Below are positions 6,711 through 16,162 of a DNA stretch of 64,000 nucleotides, piece after piece (the stretch's first letter is position 1; each line of letters begins with the position of its first letter). Origin of the DNA: Mogibacterium sp. (GTDB taxonomy: Bacteria; Bacillota; Clostridia; Peptostreptococcales; Anaerovoracaceae); the NCBI GenBank assembly GCA_017404265.1, contig JAFRCS010000015.1, forward strand, positions 1-64,000, in the 5' to 3' direction. A program made the translations under genes and the position numbers. The notes under the pieces are model-generated. The model made no database searches and had not been told where the DNA came from. It saw nothing but the letters and a program-made list of their open reading frames with translations.

Positions 6711-9700
6711 CTATTGTTCAAACTGCTTCGAGTCCTCTTTGGCTGCTCTTAAGAACCTCATGAGTCCAAGCAGCTTCTCCGTTTCTATAGTCTTTCCGCT
6801 GTGATACTGAAGCATGGTCACCCTTCCGTCTGAAAGCGCCACCTGTTCTCCGTATTCGGACTTGGCCATTACAAAGACGTACGGATGCACTTTGACATTG
6901 TCCGCAAACCTTATCTGAGTCCATCTTTCCTTTTTACTGATGTTTGAAACACCAAGGTATTCCGCGTGAGCCCTTATCTCCGCAACGTTGATAAGGCTGA
7001 GCGCTTCATCAGGGAGATCTCCGTATCTGTCTGTGAGCTCATCAATGACATCCATTGCGTCTTCGCTGTCGAGTATGCCCACGATGCGGCGGTAAGCCTC
7101 GAGCCTGAGTGACTCATCCGGTATGTAGGACGCAGGGATGGAAGCTTTCAGAGGAAGGTCGATGGTGATGTCTGCTCTTGATTCTCCTACATCTTCGCCT
7201 TTCAGCTGTCTGACCGCCCTGTCTATTTCCTTGCAATAGAGTTCATATCCTATGCTCTCTATGTGTCCGCTCTGCGCCTCACCGAGTATGTTGCCTGCGC
7301 CTCTTAGCTCAAGGTCTCTCATCGCCAGCTTGAATCCCGCGCCAAATTCCGTGAATTCCCTTATCGCCGCCAGTCTCTTGCGGGCTATATCTGTCAGTAC
7401 CTTGCCCGGCTGGTACATCAGATACGCGTATGCCAGCCTGCTTGATCTGCCGACCCTGCCCCTCAGCTGATACAGCTGCGCCAGGCCAAATCTGTCGGCA
7501 TTGAGTATTATCATAGTATTGGCGTTTGGTATGTCGATGCCGTTCTCGATTATCGTAGTGGCTACCAGCACGTTTATGCGTCCCTCTATGAAGTCAAGCA
7601 TGGTATTCTCCAGCACTTCTTCGTTCATACGCCCGTGACCGACACCAACTATCGCTTCAGGCACCAGCCTCTTGACCGTTTCCGCGACTGTTGAAATACC
7701 CGTGATCCTGTTGTTGACTACAAATACCTGTCCGCCTCTGGCAAGTTCACGCGTAATGGCATCGCGCAGTATCTCCTCTTCGTAAGGAGTCACGTATGTG
7801 CGCACAGGGAATCTGTCTCCCGGTGGCTCTTCTATAAGGCTTATATCTTTTATTCCGGTGAGCGACATGTTGAGCGTGCGTGGTATCGGTGTAGCAGAGA
7901 GCGTAAGCACGTCTATGTTGCTCCTGAGCTCTTTTATCTTCTCCTTGTGGCGGACACCAAAGCGCTGCTCCTCGTCGACTACCAGCAGTCCGAGATCTTT
8001 GAAAGTGATGTCATCCGAAAGCAGTCTGTGAGTGCCTATTACAAGATCCACCCTGCCGCTCTTTATGCCTTTTACCGTTGCCGTCTGCGCTGCCTTTGAT
8101 CTGAACCTTGACAGTTCTTCTATCTCAAACGGGAAGTTGTCGAAGCGCTCTCTCAGGTTGTGATAGTGCTGATTGACCAGAAGAGTCGTAGGCGCGAGTA
8201 TCGCCGCCTGCTTGCCTTCGGATATGCACTTGAACACAGCCCTCGCGGCCACTTCCGTTTTGCCGTATCCTACGTCACCGCAAAGCAGCCTGTCCATAGG
8301 GAGAGGTCTTTGCATGTCGGCTTTGATCTCGGCAGTCGCTCTGAGCTGATCGTCAGTTTCGGCATATGGGAAGGCATCCTCAAATTCAGTCTGCCATACG
8401 GTATCTTCTCCGAAGGCATAGCCTCCCTCTGCCTGGCGCTTTGCATAGAGGCGCACAAGATCCTCGGCTATCTCCATTATGGCTTTTCTGGCGCGCTCCC
8501 TGGTGCGCTTCCAGCTGCCTCCGGACAATCTTGAAAGCGCAGGCGCGTTGCCTGAATTGCCTATATATTTCTGTATCACGTCAAGCTGCTCAGTCGGTAC
8601 ATACAGCATGTCTGATCCGGCGTATCGGATCAGCAGGTAATCTCTGGTCGTACCGTCGGCAGTGACGGGACTTATGCCCTCAAATCTGCCAATGCCGTGA
8701 GCTTCATGTACTACATAGTCGCCCGGCTTAAGATCGGAGAAACGTATACTTTCTCTGGAACTCTTTTTCTTCGGTTTCCTCCGCGGCTGCTTCACTGAAC
8801 CGGCAAAGATATCATTCTCCGAGATATAGCAGACTTTCTCATCATCCATGATGAAGCCGCCCGACAGACTTCCGGAACGGTATGAGACGTCACCGCTCAC
8901 GTCTGCTATCTCCAGATATTCACGAACCCTCTCATTGCGTTCATCAGATCCGGCAGCGATCACGATCCTGAAACCGGAAGCAGCAAGCCTGCCGACTTCG
9001 GACGCGAAAAGCTCTATGTGACCGTTGAACGGCGCTATCTGTCTGCTCTTTACATTGTCTATCCTGTCGAATCGGTCAGCTCCCGCCACTTTCTCAGGGA
9101 ACGGAGTGTAGATGTCGATGTCGCGCTTTGATACAGTGCCTGCGGCGTCTTTGTATATCTCAAACCACTCATCCTCTGTCCTGTTTTCAGGAATAGAGCT
9201 CATTATAGCGGACGGATCAGATACTGCTATAGCGCAGCCGTCGGCGTAGTCCCACAGCCTGCACTTTTCCACGTCGAAGAATTCGATCATGTCCGCATAG
9301 ATCTGTGAGTTGCCGTCCTGAGCAAACAAGTCTTTCATCCTGCCCCTGTGGCCTTCGACAGCGTCGATGCGTCCGTCGCTCACATCAGGATGCGCGTGTT
9401 CTTTCTTATATCTCCTTACCATGCGGTCGTACTCTTTCATTACGGCCGCCAGAGCTTTTTCTTTCTCTTTATTGTCCGGGATGAATTCCGATGCAGGTAC
9501 TATCGTGACTTCATTCAAAACACCCGTGGACCTCTGCGTCTCCCTGTCATATGTTCTTATGGAATCGACCTCGTCATCGAAGAACTCTATCCTGACCGGA
9601 GCATCCATGGACGGGCTGAATATGTCGAGTATACCTCCGCGCGATGTATATTCTCCCGGAGATTCAGTAACATCCGAAGCCTTATATCCCGCATCTGAAA

Positions 9701-10124
9701 GAGTCCTTCTGAGCTGCTGCGGGTCTTTACTTTCACCGGTTTTGAGAGTGGTGAACGTTGACCTGAATCTTGCCGGGCTCTCAGTAAGTTTCAGAGCCGC
9801 GCTGACAGGAGCTATGACTGCTGTGAGTCCCTTTCCTGTTTCGGTATCCGCCTCATCAGTCGGTTTAGAAGAAAGCGCGGTAAGCGCCTTGATGCGGGTG
9901 ACTAGCGAGCTTCTGTCACGCACCTCGTAAAGCACCCTTACGTCTTCTTCCTCGGAAAGAACTATAGGATCCAGTTCGGGCATATAAAAAACGAGGTCAT
10001 CGGCCAGACGAGCCGCCGCTTGTCCGGACGAGACCACCGCCAGAAGTTTTTTCTTCTCTCTTATCTTTTCGGCCAGCAGATAGGCTGTCCTGCTGCCGCT
10101 TATGCCGCTGTGGTCAATTATCAT
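6711..10124 (-). CDS. mfd: Transcription-repair coupling factor Mfd
   Basis: 1137 residues, near the usual 1150-1180. Mfd removes RNA polymerase stalled at DNA lesions and recruits UvrA. Domain order: UvrB-homology region at the N-terminus (about 1-340), RNA polymerase-interacting CarD-like domain starting F-S-D-L-K-P-G-D-Y-V-V-H-E near 460, RecG-like translocase with Walker A G-D-V-G-Y-G-K-T-E near 618, and the DEEQ box near 716 (V-V-D-E-E-Q-R-F-G-V). The translocation motif region (L-R-G-R-V-G-R-S) and a C-terminal TRCF domain from about 990 follow. The start overlaps the end of pth by 11 bases. The order prs-pth-mfd is conserved across Bacillota. Confidence 0.97.
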   Translation of the reverse strand: MIIDHSGISGSRTAYLLAEKIREKKKLLAVVSSGQAAARLADDLVFYMPELDPIVLSEEEDVRVLYEVRDRSSLVTRIKALTALSSKPTDEADTETGKGLTAVIAPVSAALKLTESPARFRSTFTTLKTGESKDPQQLRRTLSDAGYKASDVTESPGEYTSRGGILDIFSPSMDAPVRIEFFDDEVDSIRTYDRETQRSTGVLNEVTIVPASEFIPDNKEKEKALAAVMKEYDRMVRRYKKEHAHPDVSDGRIDAVEGHRGRMKDLFAQDGNSQIYADMIEFFDVEKCRLWDYADGCAIAVSDPSAIMSSIPENRTEDEWFEIYKDAAGTVSKRDIDIYTPFPEKVAGADRFDRIDNVKSRQIAPFNGHIELFASEVGRLAASGFRIVIAAGSDERNERVREYLEIADVSGDVSYRSGSLSGGFIMDDEKVCYISENDIFAGSVKQPRRKPKKKSSRESIRFSDLKPGDYVVHEAHGIGRFEGISPVTADGTTRDYLLIRYAGSDMLYVPTEQLDVIQKYIGNSGNAPALSRLSGGSWKRTRERARKAIMEIAEDLVRLYAKRQAEGGYAFGEDTVWQTEFEDAFPYAETDDQLRATAEIKADMQRPLPMDRLLCGDVGYGKTEVAARAVFKCISEGKQAAILAPTTLLVNQHYHNLRERFDNFPFEIEELSRFRSKAAQTATVKGIKSGRVDLVIGTHRLLSDDITFKDLGLLVVDEEQRFGVRHKEKIKELRSNIDVLTLSATPIPRTLNMSLTGIKDISLIEEPPGDRFPVRTYVTPYEEEILRDAITRELARGGQVFVVNNRITGISTVAETVKRLVPEAIVGVGHGRMNEEVLENTMLDFIEGRINVLVATTIIENGIDIPNANTMIILNADRFGLAQLYQLRGRVGRSSRLAYAYLMYQPGKVLTDIARKRLAAIREFTEFGAGFKLAMRDLELRGAGNILGEAQSGHIESIGYELYCKEIDRAVRQLKGEDVGESRADITIDLPLKASIPASYIPDESLRLEAYRRIVGILDSEDAMDVIDELTDRYGDLPDEALSLINVAEIRAHAEYLGVSNISKKERWTQIRFADNVKVHPYVFVMAKSEYGEQVALSDGRVTMLQYHSGKTIETEKLLGLMRFLRAAKEDSKQFEQ

Positions 10125-10746
10125 TCTTTTCTGTCGCTACATGATTGTGCCTGTTCATGGCATTATCCACACCAATTGTGACTATGTCTTTAACGGCAGC
10201 TGCAGCTTCGGCCGCCGCCTTCTGCAGCAGCTCGCGTTCAGAAGCAGGCACCTCGCCTATGACTCTGTTCACAAGATCTTCGCCTGCTTCTGCCGCGCCC
10301 ACTCCTATCCTTATGCGCACAAAGTCTTTTGTACCAAGCTGCTCCACAACGCTTTTCATGCCGTTATGAGTGCCTGCTCCGCCCGACTTTCTGATCCTGA
10401 TGGAGCCGCTTGGAAGATCTATGTCGTCATATATGACGATAAGGTTCTCCGGCGCCACATTGAAGTACATGGCCGACTTTCTGACGGCGATGCCGCTTCT
10501 GTTCATGTAAGTCTCCGGCTTCACAAGTATCACCTTCTTGCCGGCGATCCGTCCCTGTCCTATCAGCGAGTGGAATTTATTTCTGCGTATCTCAATGTTC
10601 TCATCAGAAGAAAGCACATCTATGGCTTTGTACCCCATATTGTGCCTTGTGTCTGCATACTCTTTGCCGGGATTGCCCAGGCCAACTATGACATAGGTGT
10701 CCTTTGCAAATCCCGGCTCGCTTTTCTGTCTTCTGAAGAATCCCAT
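10114..10746 (-). CDS. pth: Peptidyl-tRNA hydrolase
   Basis: 210 residues. Pth cleaves the ester bond of peptidyl-tRNA released from stalled ribosomes. Family hallmarks are G-L-G-N-P-G (N25), catalytic H35 in T-R-H-N-M-G, P-x-T-Y-M-N-R-S-G, I-Y-D-D-I-D-L-P-S-G and G-T-H-N-G-M-K-S. A basic ten-residue N-terminal extension precedes the usual start. No clear Shine-Dalgarno precedes the ATG, which lies only 5 bases after the prs stop, so translation is probably coupled to prs. It overlaps mfd by 11 bases. Confidence 0.97.
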   Translation of the reverse strand: MGFFRRQKSEPGFAKDTYVIVGLGNPGKEYADTRHNMGYKAIDVLSSDENIEIRRNKFHSLIGQGRIAGKKVILVKPETYMNRSGIAVRKSAMYFNVAPENLIVIYDDIDLPSGSIRIRKSGGAGTHNGMKSVVEQLGTKDFVRIRIGVGAAEAGEDLVNRVIGEVPASERELLQKAAAEAAAAVKDIVTIGVDNAMNRHNHVATEKNDN

Positions 10747-10751
10747 TTATA

Positions 10752-11717
10752 CTATGAATTGAACATTACGGATATCGCTTTGTTGGAGTAGACTCTGGAG
10801 ATCGTCTCAGCGAATATGTGTCCGGCAGAGAGTACTGTGATCTTCTTGAGCTTCTTTTCCTCAGGGATAGGTATCGTATTCAGCAGTACCATTTCCTTGA
10901 TAGGAGCTGCCTGGATACGTTCGATCGCAGGTCCTGAAAGAACAGCGTGTGTAGCGCATGCGTATACGCACTTTGCTCCAAGCTCGTCAAGCGCCTTCGC
11001 GGCATTGCAGATAGTGCCTGCAGTATCGATCAGGTCATCGAGTATGATGCAGTTTTTACCCTCTACATCACCGATGATGTTCATTATCTCGCTCTTGTTA
11101 GGCTCCGGGCGTCTCTTGTCAATTATGGCGATCGGAACATTGAAAGGTTTTGCCATGTTGCGGGCTCTGGATACCGAGCCGTGGTCAGGAGAAACGATGA
11201 CCAGATCCTCGAGGTCCTTGAGCTTGAAGTAATCTGTCAGCATAGGCTGGCCAAGCATGTGATCTACAGGGATGTCGAAGAATCCCTGCTCCTGTGACGC
11301 GTGAAGATCCATGGTTATGACTCTGTCTATGCCTGCCGCTGTGATCATATTGGCAGTCAGCTTCGCTGTGATCGGATCTCTTGCCTTTGCTTTGCGGTCC
11401 TGCCTGGCATAGCCATAATAAGGCATTACTGCCGTGACACTGTTGCAGGATGCCCTCTTGAGAGCGTCCGTCATGATCAGAAGCTCCATAAGGTTGTCGT
11501 TTACCGGGTCACACGTCGACTGGACTATGAAGCAATCCTTACCCCTTACCGATTCCCAGATGCTTACGCTCGTCTCTCCGTCGCTGAACTTTGTGACAGT
11601 GGACTTTCCCAATTCTACCCCCATGTGCTCAGCGATTTCCTGCGCGAGCTCCGGATGGGAATTGCAGGTAAACAGCTTGAGATTTGAAAATGCTTCACTT
11701 GTCATATTGCGTATCAT
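10752..11717 (-). CDS. prs: Ribose-phosphate pyrophosphokinase (PRPP synthase)
   Basis: 321 residues from the chosen start, the normal family size. It makes PRPP from ribose-5-phosphate and ATP for nucleotide, histidine and tryptophan synthesis. Visible motifs are F-S-D-G-E-T near the N-terminus, the flexible Y-G-Y-A-R-Q-D-R-K ATP loop, D-L-H-A-S-Q, and the PRPP loop I-I-L-D-D-L-I-D-T-A-G-T. The frame extends 27 codons further upstream, but those residues are Cys/Lys-rich and unlike the family. ATG 11717 is preceded by AAGGGAG about 10 bases upstream; ATG four codons later is an alternative. Confidence 0.95.
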   Translation of the reverse strand: MIRNMTSEAFSNLKLFTCNSHPELAQEIAEHMGVELGKSTVTKFSDGETSVSIWESVRGKDCFIVQSTCDPVNDNLMELLIMTDALKRASCNSVTAVMPYYGYARQDRKAKARDPITAKLTANMITAAGIDRVITMDLHASQEQGFFDIPVDHMLGQPMLTDYFKLKDLEDLVIVSPDHGSVSRARNMAKPFNVPIAIIDKRRPEPNKSEIMNIIGDVEGKNCIILDDLIDTAGTICNAAKALDELGAKCVYACATHAVLSGPAIERIQAAPIKEMVLLNTIPIPEEKKLKKITVLSAGHIFAETISRVYSNKAISVMFNS

Positions 11718-11751
11718 GGCGCTATTACTCCCTTCGTACGGCTGAAATGAT

Positions 11752-13134
11752 TTATTTTTCTTCTTTGTGCAGCAGCATGTCTCCGACTTTATAGACATCT
11801 CCCGCGCCCATTGTCATCACTATGTCATCCTTGCCTGCGAACTTCTCGATGTACTTGGCTATATCTTCAAAATCCTTGACATAATAGACAGGCTTTTCCG
11901 GATGCTTTGCCTTTATTGCATTCACAAGCTTATATGACGAGATATTATATACGTCTTTCTCACGTGCAGCGTAGATATCCGTGAGTATCACTACATCGGT
12001 ATCCATGAAAGCATCGACGAACTCATCGAACAGGGCTTTTGTCCTCGTATATGTATGAGGCTGGAAAATGAGCCATAGCTTGTTGTGCTTCACGTTTCGC
12101 GCCGCCGCAAGCGTTGCCTTGATCTCTGTAGGATGATGAGCATAGTCGTCGATGACCTTGACGCCCTTTTCTGTCGTGCCGATGTAGTCAAATCTGCGGT
12201 TCGTACCGCTGTACTCCCGGAGAGTCGACGCTATCGTTTTGGCATCTACTCCCAGATATGAAGCCGTTACAAACGCAGCCATGGCGTTAAGCACGTTATG
12301 CTCTCCCGGTACCTTGAGCTCTAACTCCGCGACCTTGTTACCGGCGTTCCAGATCTCAAAAATCGGATAACCGTTTTCATTGAACCTGATGTTTTCGGCG
12401 TAAAAATCGTTGCTCTCGCTGTATCCATAAGTGATCTTGTTGTCATGGTCCTTAAGGATGCTGCGGACGAACGGGTTGTCTCCGAAAGCGATGATTATTC
12501 CATGAGGCGGTATCTGCTCAACGAATGTGCTGAATGACCTGACTATGTGCTCCATGTCCTTGAAGTAGTCGAGATGGTCGGAGTCGATATTGAGTATTAC
12601 CCCGATGCTTGGACGCAGCTGAAGAAAGCTGTCCATGTACTCGCAGGCCTCGGTCACGAAGTATTTTGTCCCGCCTATCTCAACATTGCCGTTGATCTGA
12701 GGCAGATTTCCACCGACCAGAATAGTCGGTTTGTAATTCGCGTTGCGCAGGATGAGCGAAGTCATCGATGTTACTGTGGTCTTGCCGTGCGTTCCGCAGA
12801 TGGCCACCGAGTTCTCGTAGTCATCCATTATCATACCCAGCACTTCAGCTCTCGAAAACAGAGGGATGCCGAGTTCTTTCGCTCTCTTTACCTCCGGATT
12901 CTCATCCGAAACGGCTGCTGAATAAACGATGGCATCGACGCCCTCGACGTTCTCCGGCTCATGAGATGTGTAGACTTTTATCCCCAGATATTCAAGATGC
13001 CTGGTGACCTTTGACGGATGTATGTCAGTACCGCTGACGATATACCCTCTGTCGAGTAATATCTCGGCAACAGCAGACAGACCTATCCCGCCGATCCCCA
13101 GGCAATGTATGCGTTTATATTTACTGAAATCCAT
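11752..13134 (-). CDS. murC: UDP-N-acetylmuramate--L-alanine ligase
   Basis: 460 residues. MurC adds the first amino acid (L-Ala) to UDP-MurNAc in the cytoplasm. It shows the N-terminal Rossmann motif G-I-G-G-I-G-L-S-A, the ATP loop G-T-H-G-K-T-T (114-120), D-D-Y-A-H-H-P-T-E-I, and Q-P-H-T-Y-T-R-T specific to MurC rather than MurD/E/F. An AGGAG site lies 9 bases before the start and a good promoter lies at 13174-13202. It heads a probable murC-prs-pth-mfd transcript and is far from the dcw cluster at 47-59 kb. Confidence 0.97.
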   Translation of the reverse strand: MDFSKYKRIHCLGIGGIGLSAVAEILLDRGYIVSGTDIHPSKVTRHLEYLGIKVYTSHEPENVEGVDAIVYSAAVSDENPEVKRAKELGIPLFSRAEVLGMIMDDYENSVAICGTHGKTTVTSMTSLILRNANYKPTILVGGNLPQINGNVEIGGTKYFVTEACEYMDSFLQLRPSIGVILNIDSDHLDYFKDMEHIVRSFSTFVEQIPPHGIIIAFGDNPFVRSILKDHDNKITYGYSESNDFYAENIRFNENGYPIFEIWNAGNKVAELELKVPGEHNVLNAMAAFVTASYLGVDAKTIASTLREYSGTNRRFDYIGTTEKGVKVIDDYAHHPTEIKATLAAARNVKHNKLWLIFQPHTYTRTKALFDEFVDAFMDTDVVILTDIYAAREKDVYNISSYKLVNAIKAKHPEKPVYYVKDFEDIAKYIEKFAGKDDIVMTMGAGDVYKVGDMLLHKEEK

Positions 13135-13173
13135 AGATCTTAAGCTCCTGAATTCGCATTATTTCCTTAGATA

Positions 13174-13202
13174 ATTATAGGGAAAACAGTCCCCATATTC
13201 AA
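13174..13202 (-). promoter_or_regulatory. Promoter upstream of murC
   Basis: Minus strand TTGAAT (13197-13202), 17-base spacer, TATAAT (13174-13179), 40 bases upstream of the murC start codon. Confidence 0.75.
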
Positions 13203-13261
13203 CAAAACTGTTACTCTAAATTAAGTGCATTGCATTATTTAGAATATCTATATCAGATGTA

Positions 13262-13290
13262 TTACCAATTGACAAACACCGTATTATAAT
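13262..13290 (+). promoter_or_regulatory. Likely promoter of the class V aminotransferase
   Basis: TTACCA (13262-13267), 17-base spacer, TATAAT (13285-13290). The -10 is perfect and the -35 is four of six. A TTGACA at 13270 is too close to the -10 to be used with it. Confidence 0.55.
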
Positions 13291-13331
13291 TGATTTGTAA
13301 GATTATGCACTGCCCTGTAAAAGGAGTTTTG

Positions 13332-14486
13332 ATGGAAAAGATATATCTGGATAACGGCGCGACTTCATTTCCAAAGCCTAAGGAAGTAGCCGATGACGTA
13401 TACGAGTACATGACAAAGGTAGGCGCCAATATCAACCGCGGCGGCTATCAGGTAGCTTATGACCTTGAAGGAACGGTCTTTGAGACCCGCGAGATGCTGG
13501 CAGAACTGTTTGGCGCTTCGGACTGCAAGAATGTGGTGTTCACAAAAAACGTTACCGAATCACTCAACGTGGTGTTGAAAGGGTTACTGAAGCCGGGCGA
13601 TCACATATTATGCTCCTCAATGGAACATAACGCTGTGATGAGACCTCTGGTTCAGCTTTCGAAAAAAGGTATCGAATTTGACAGGATCCCGGGCACTGAG
13701 ACCGGCGAGTTGGTGCTGGATGCAGTGGAAGACATGATCAAAGAAAACACTGTCGCCATAGTCATGACACACGCAAGCAATCTGGTAGGAACGGTCAATC
13801 CTCTTAAGGAAGTCGGCAGGATCTGTCAAAAGCACGGTCTTAAATTCATCGTCGATTCTGCTCAGAGCGCTGGCATCATCCCTATCGACATGAAAGAGAT
13901 GCATATCGACGCCCTCTGCTTCACAGGTCACAAGTCGCTTCTGGGGCCTCAGGGCATAGGTGGTTTCATCCTCGATGAAGGTATGATAAGTCTCATAGAT
14001 CCTCTCCTTTCCGGCGGAACCGGCTCCATCAGTCATACCGAAGAGATCCCTGATTTCATGCCTGACAGATTCGAACCCGGCACCATGAACATTCCGGGCA
14101 TAGTAGGACTGCACGCCGGACTCAAATGGATAAAAGAAAAAGGGCTCGATGCCATACGTGAGCACGAGCTTGGTCTTACGAAGAGATTCCTTGACGGGAT
14201 CCTGCCTCTCGAAGAAGCCGGTAAGCTGAAGATAATCGGCCTTAAGGGGATAGAAGGTCGCACGGGAGTCGTTTCCATACAGACGCTTGGCGTAGACTGC
14301 GCTGACGCTGCTTTCAGGCTCGATTTCGACTACGGCATAGAGACCAGAGTCGGTCTTCACTGCGCGCCTAACGCTCATAAGACTCTGGGCACCTACCCGA
14401 CCGGAACGATACGTTTCAGCTTTGGAAATTTCAACACCGAAGCCGATGTGGATGCCGCGATAAAAGCACTTACAGAGATATGCGGC
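13332..14486 (+). CDS. Cysteine desulfurase family protein (class V aminotransferase)
   Basis: 385-residue PLP enzyme of fold type I. It opens I-Y-L-D-N-G-A-T-S-F-P-K-P and has T-H-A-S-N-L-V-G-T, D-S-A-Q-S-A-G, the PLP lysine K201 in T-G-H-K-S-L-L-G-P-Q-G, and C344 in G-L-H-C-A-P-N-A-H. The cysteine sits where group II (SufS-like) desulfurases keep the catalytic residue. The expected reaction is sulfur release from cysteine or selenocysteine, although several members are of unknown substrate. The start at 13332 has AAGGAG five bases upstream; the frame opens earlier without a better start. No suf or isc partner is adjacent. The stop codon is 14487-14489. Confidence 0.88.
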
Positions 14487-14505
14487 TGATGATAATACAA
14501 AAGCC

Positions 14506-14531
14506 AAGGCCGGCGCTTAAGCGTCGGCCTT
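14506..14531. terminator. Bidirectional terminator hairpin
   Basis: AAGGCCGGCGCTT and its partner AAGCGTCGGCCTT form a strong stem followed on the plus strand by TTTCCTTTTCC. It ends the plus-strand aminotransferase and overlaps the last codons of the convergent gtrA-like gene. Confidence 0.8.
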
Positions 14532-14963
14532 TTCCTTTTCCTTTTCTTTTTGCTTTTGTGCGATGTCATTGTTGTCCATGTCTCCCCTGTAGACTATGAA
14601 CGTATCATACAGATATTCCAACGTCAGATTGAGCGCCATGTTGAGGCCTGTCACGAGGTATTCGTTCCATCCCACAGTCTCTGCCAGGTAGTCACCCAAT
14701 ATGGTGGTCGCAGGAGTGAACACTATGTAGAAAGCGAACACCATTGCCATGGCCCTCGGCACGTTCTTTGTTGACTTGAATGTGTAGCGCCTGTTGATCG
14801 TGAAGTTCCATAGCACAGACGCTATGAGGGCTGTCAGATAGCACGGCCAGTATCTCAATCCAGTGAACTCGTTCAGAACTGTGAACAGCCCTATCTCTAT
14901 TATTCCCGCTGAAGCGGATATCAGAGCAAACTTTATTGCCCTGATGACTTCCTTGTTTTTCAT
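14517..14963 (-). CDS. GtrA family membrane protein
   Basis: 148 residues with four hydrophobic helices and a charged Lys/Glu-rich tail. The pattern I-K-F-A-L-I-S-A-S-A-G near residue 10 and the N-F-x-I-N-R-R-Y-T-F motif after helix 2 are the GtrA/DPMS hallmarks. Family members help move polyprenyl-phosphate sugars across the membrane for glycosylation of wall or surface polymers. No glycosyltransferase partner is next to it. The last codons overlap the bidirectional terminator. Confidence 0.85.
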   Translation of the reverse strand: MKNKEVIRAIKFALISASAGIIEIGLFTVLNEFTGLRYWPCYLTALIASVLWNFTINRRYTFKSTKNVPRAMAMVFAFYIVFTPATTILGDYLAETVGWNEYLVTGLNMALNLTLEYLYDTFIVYRGDMDNNDIAQKQKEKEKEKADA

Positions 14964-14982
14964 TTTTATCTCCGGTTACTGC

Positions 14983-16050
14983 TTATTTATCCATCTGTTT
15001 GGAATATTTTGTCAGATATATGGTCCTTTGAAGTCTTGCATCCACACGGCCCAGCGGTTTCGCATATTTCGCATAACACGCAGCCGCGCAGTTCTTGCTG
15101 ACTATCATGGCTATGGCTTCAGCGTCGCCCTTGGTCTTTCCCGCACAAACAGCTCCTACTCCCTTTACAAGAACGGCATTGCGGCCGATGGTCGAGTTAA
15201 GGGCAGGCTGCTGTCCTCCCATGCGGTCCAGAGCTCCTGTCATAGGCATCTTTCCGAGGAAGCCCATCGGTGACTTGTTAGTGGAATATCCGAGAAGCGC
15301 CCTTTCCGCAGCCCACTCGTCATTTGAAACTACCTGCATGTCAGGGCCGACTATCATGGCAAAATCGTCAATATATGGCCCGACCGGCTTACCCTTTTCA
15401 CAGCATTTCATGATATACGGGTCGCTCACTACCTTGACATAAGGGAGGGCCTTTATATCGATCTTTGATGTATCGAAACCGGCTGTTGCCTCAAGATCGG
15501 CTGCCCCTACTCTGCGCTCCACCAGTTTTCTGCAGCTGTCTTCAAGCGACTCTGCGCGCGAGAAAGCATCTTCCATATCAGAACCGAGGATCAGTGTACC
15601 GTGTCTGGCCATAAGAAAGGCTTTATCATAAGGATTGTTTCTGACGCACGCTTCAACATTTCTCCTGAGCCTTGCAGTTCCCGGCAAAGCATAGTCCGCG
15701 CATGGTGCTGCGCTTATGCTTCTGCACTCAGCCGCTACAGCAGACGCATAGTACTGGTGTGTATGGATGATGAATCCGACATGGCTTCTGAGCGAATACG
15801 CGGCAGCATGTACGCCCTTCTCGCTGCTTGGCTTGATGTTTCCGGAATACGAACAGTCTTTTATTCTGACCTTTACGAGATCAGATGGAGACAAGCTGTC
15901 ATACGCCCTGCCGCTTGGAGTGATTATGAATTCATCCATACTTATTCTGGCGCTGATGTTGCCCCAAGTCCTGGCAATGAGCTTTTTCTCAACAAGCTTT
16001 AACCCCGCTTCAATTACTATCTTTCTGGCTTCAGTCTCGCTGTAATACAT
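14983..16050 (-). CDS. Class II aldolase/adducin-like protein, tandem domains
   Basis: 355 residues, longer than single-domain L-fuculose-phosphate aldolases (about 210-220). The N-terminal half has the complete metal-site pattern: a glutamate in S-S-E-K, paired histidines in I-I-H-T-H-Q-Y-Y, and a later histidine in M-A-R-H-G-T-L-I-L-G. The C-terminal half (about 215-345) looks like a degenerate second copy, with an N-A-V-L-V-K-G-V-G-A-V-C-A-G strand pattern but no matching histidines. The expected chemistry is zinc-dependent aldol cleavage of a sugar phosphate or decarboxylation; the substrate is unknown. It lies 19 bases upstream of gtrA, in the same orientation. Confidence 0.82.
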   Translation of the reverse strand: MYYSETEARKIVIEAGLKLVEKKLIARTWGNISARISMDEFIITPSGRAYDSLSPSDLVKVRIKDCSYSGNIKPSSEKGVHAAAYSLRSHVGFIIHTHQYYASAVAAECRSISAAPCADYALPGTARLRRNVEACVRNNPYDKAFLMARHGTLILGSDMEDAFSRAESLEDSCRKLVERRVGAADLEATAGFDTSKIDIKALPYVKVVSDPYIMKCCEKGKPVGPYIDDFAMIVGPDMQVVSNDEWAAERALLGYSTNKSPMGFLGKMPMTGALDRMGGQQPALNSTIGRNAVLVKGVGAVCAGKTKGDAEAIAMIVSKNCAAACYAKYAKPLGRVDARLQRTIYLTKYSKQMDK

Positions 16051-16114
16051 AGTCCTTACCTCTTTTTTCAGCAGTTTCCTCTACCGCTAATAATACCATA
16101 TTTTTGGCATAAGA

Positions 16115-16139
16115 AAACTCCGGTATGGAACCGGAGTTT
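16115..16139 (-). terminator. Intrinsic terminator after gap
   Basis: On the minus strand AAACTCCGG and CCGGAGTTT pair around a seven-base loop, followed by TCTTATGCC. Confidence 0.75.
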
Positions 16140-16162
16140 ATCTTTTATTGGTCTGTCACCGG

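Noticed and set aside
13617..14507. 296-codon minus-strand frame opposite the aminotransferase
   Set aside because: Antisense shadow; the plus-strand gene has all PLP motifs.
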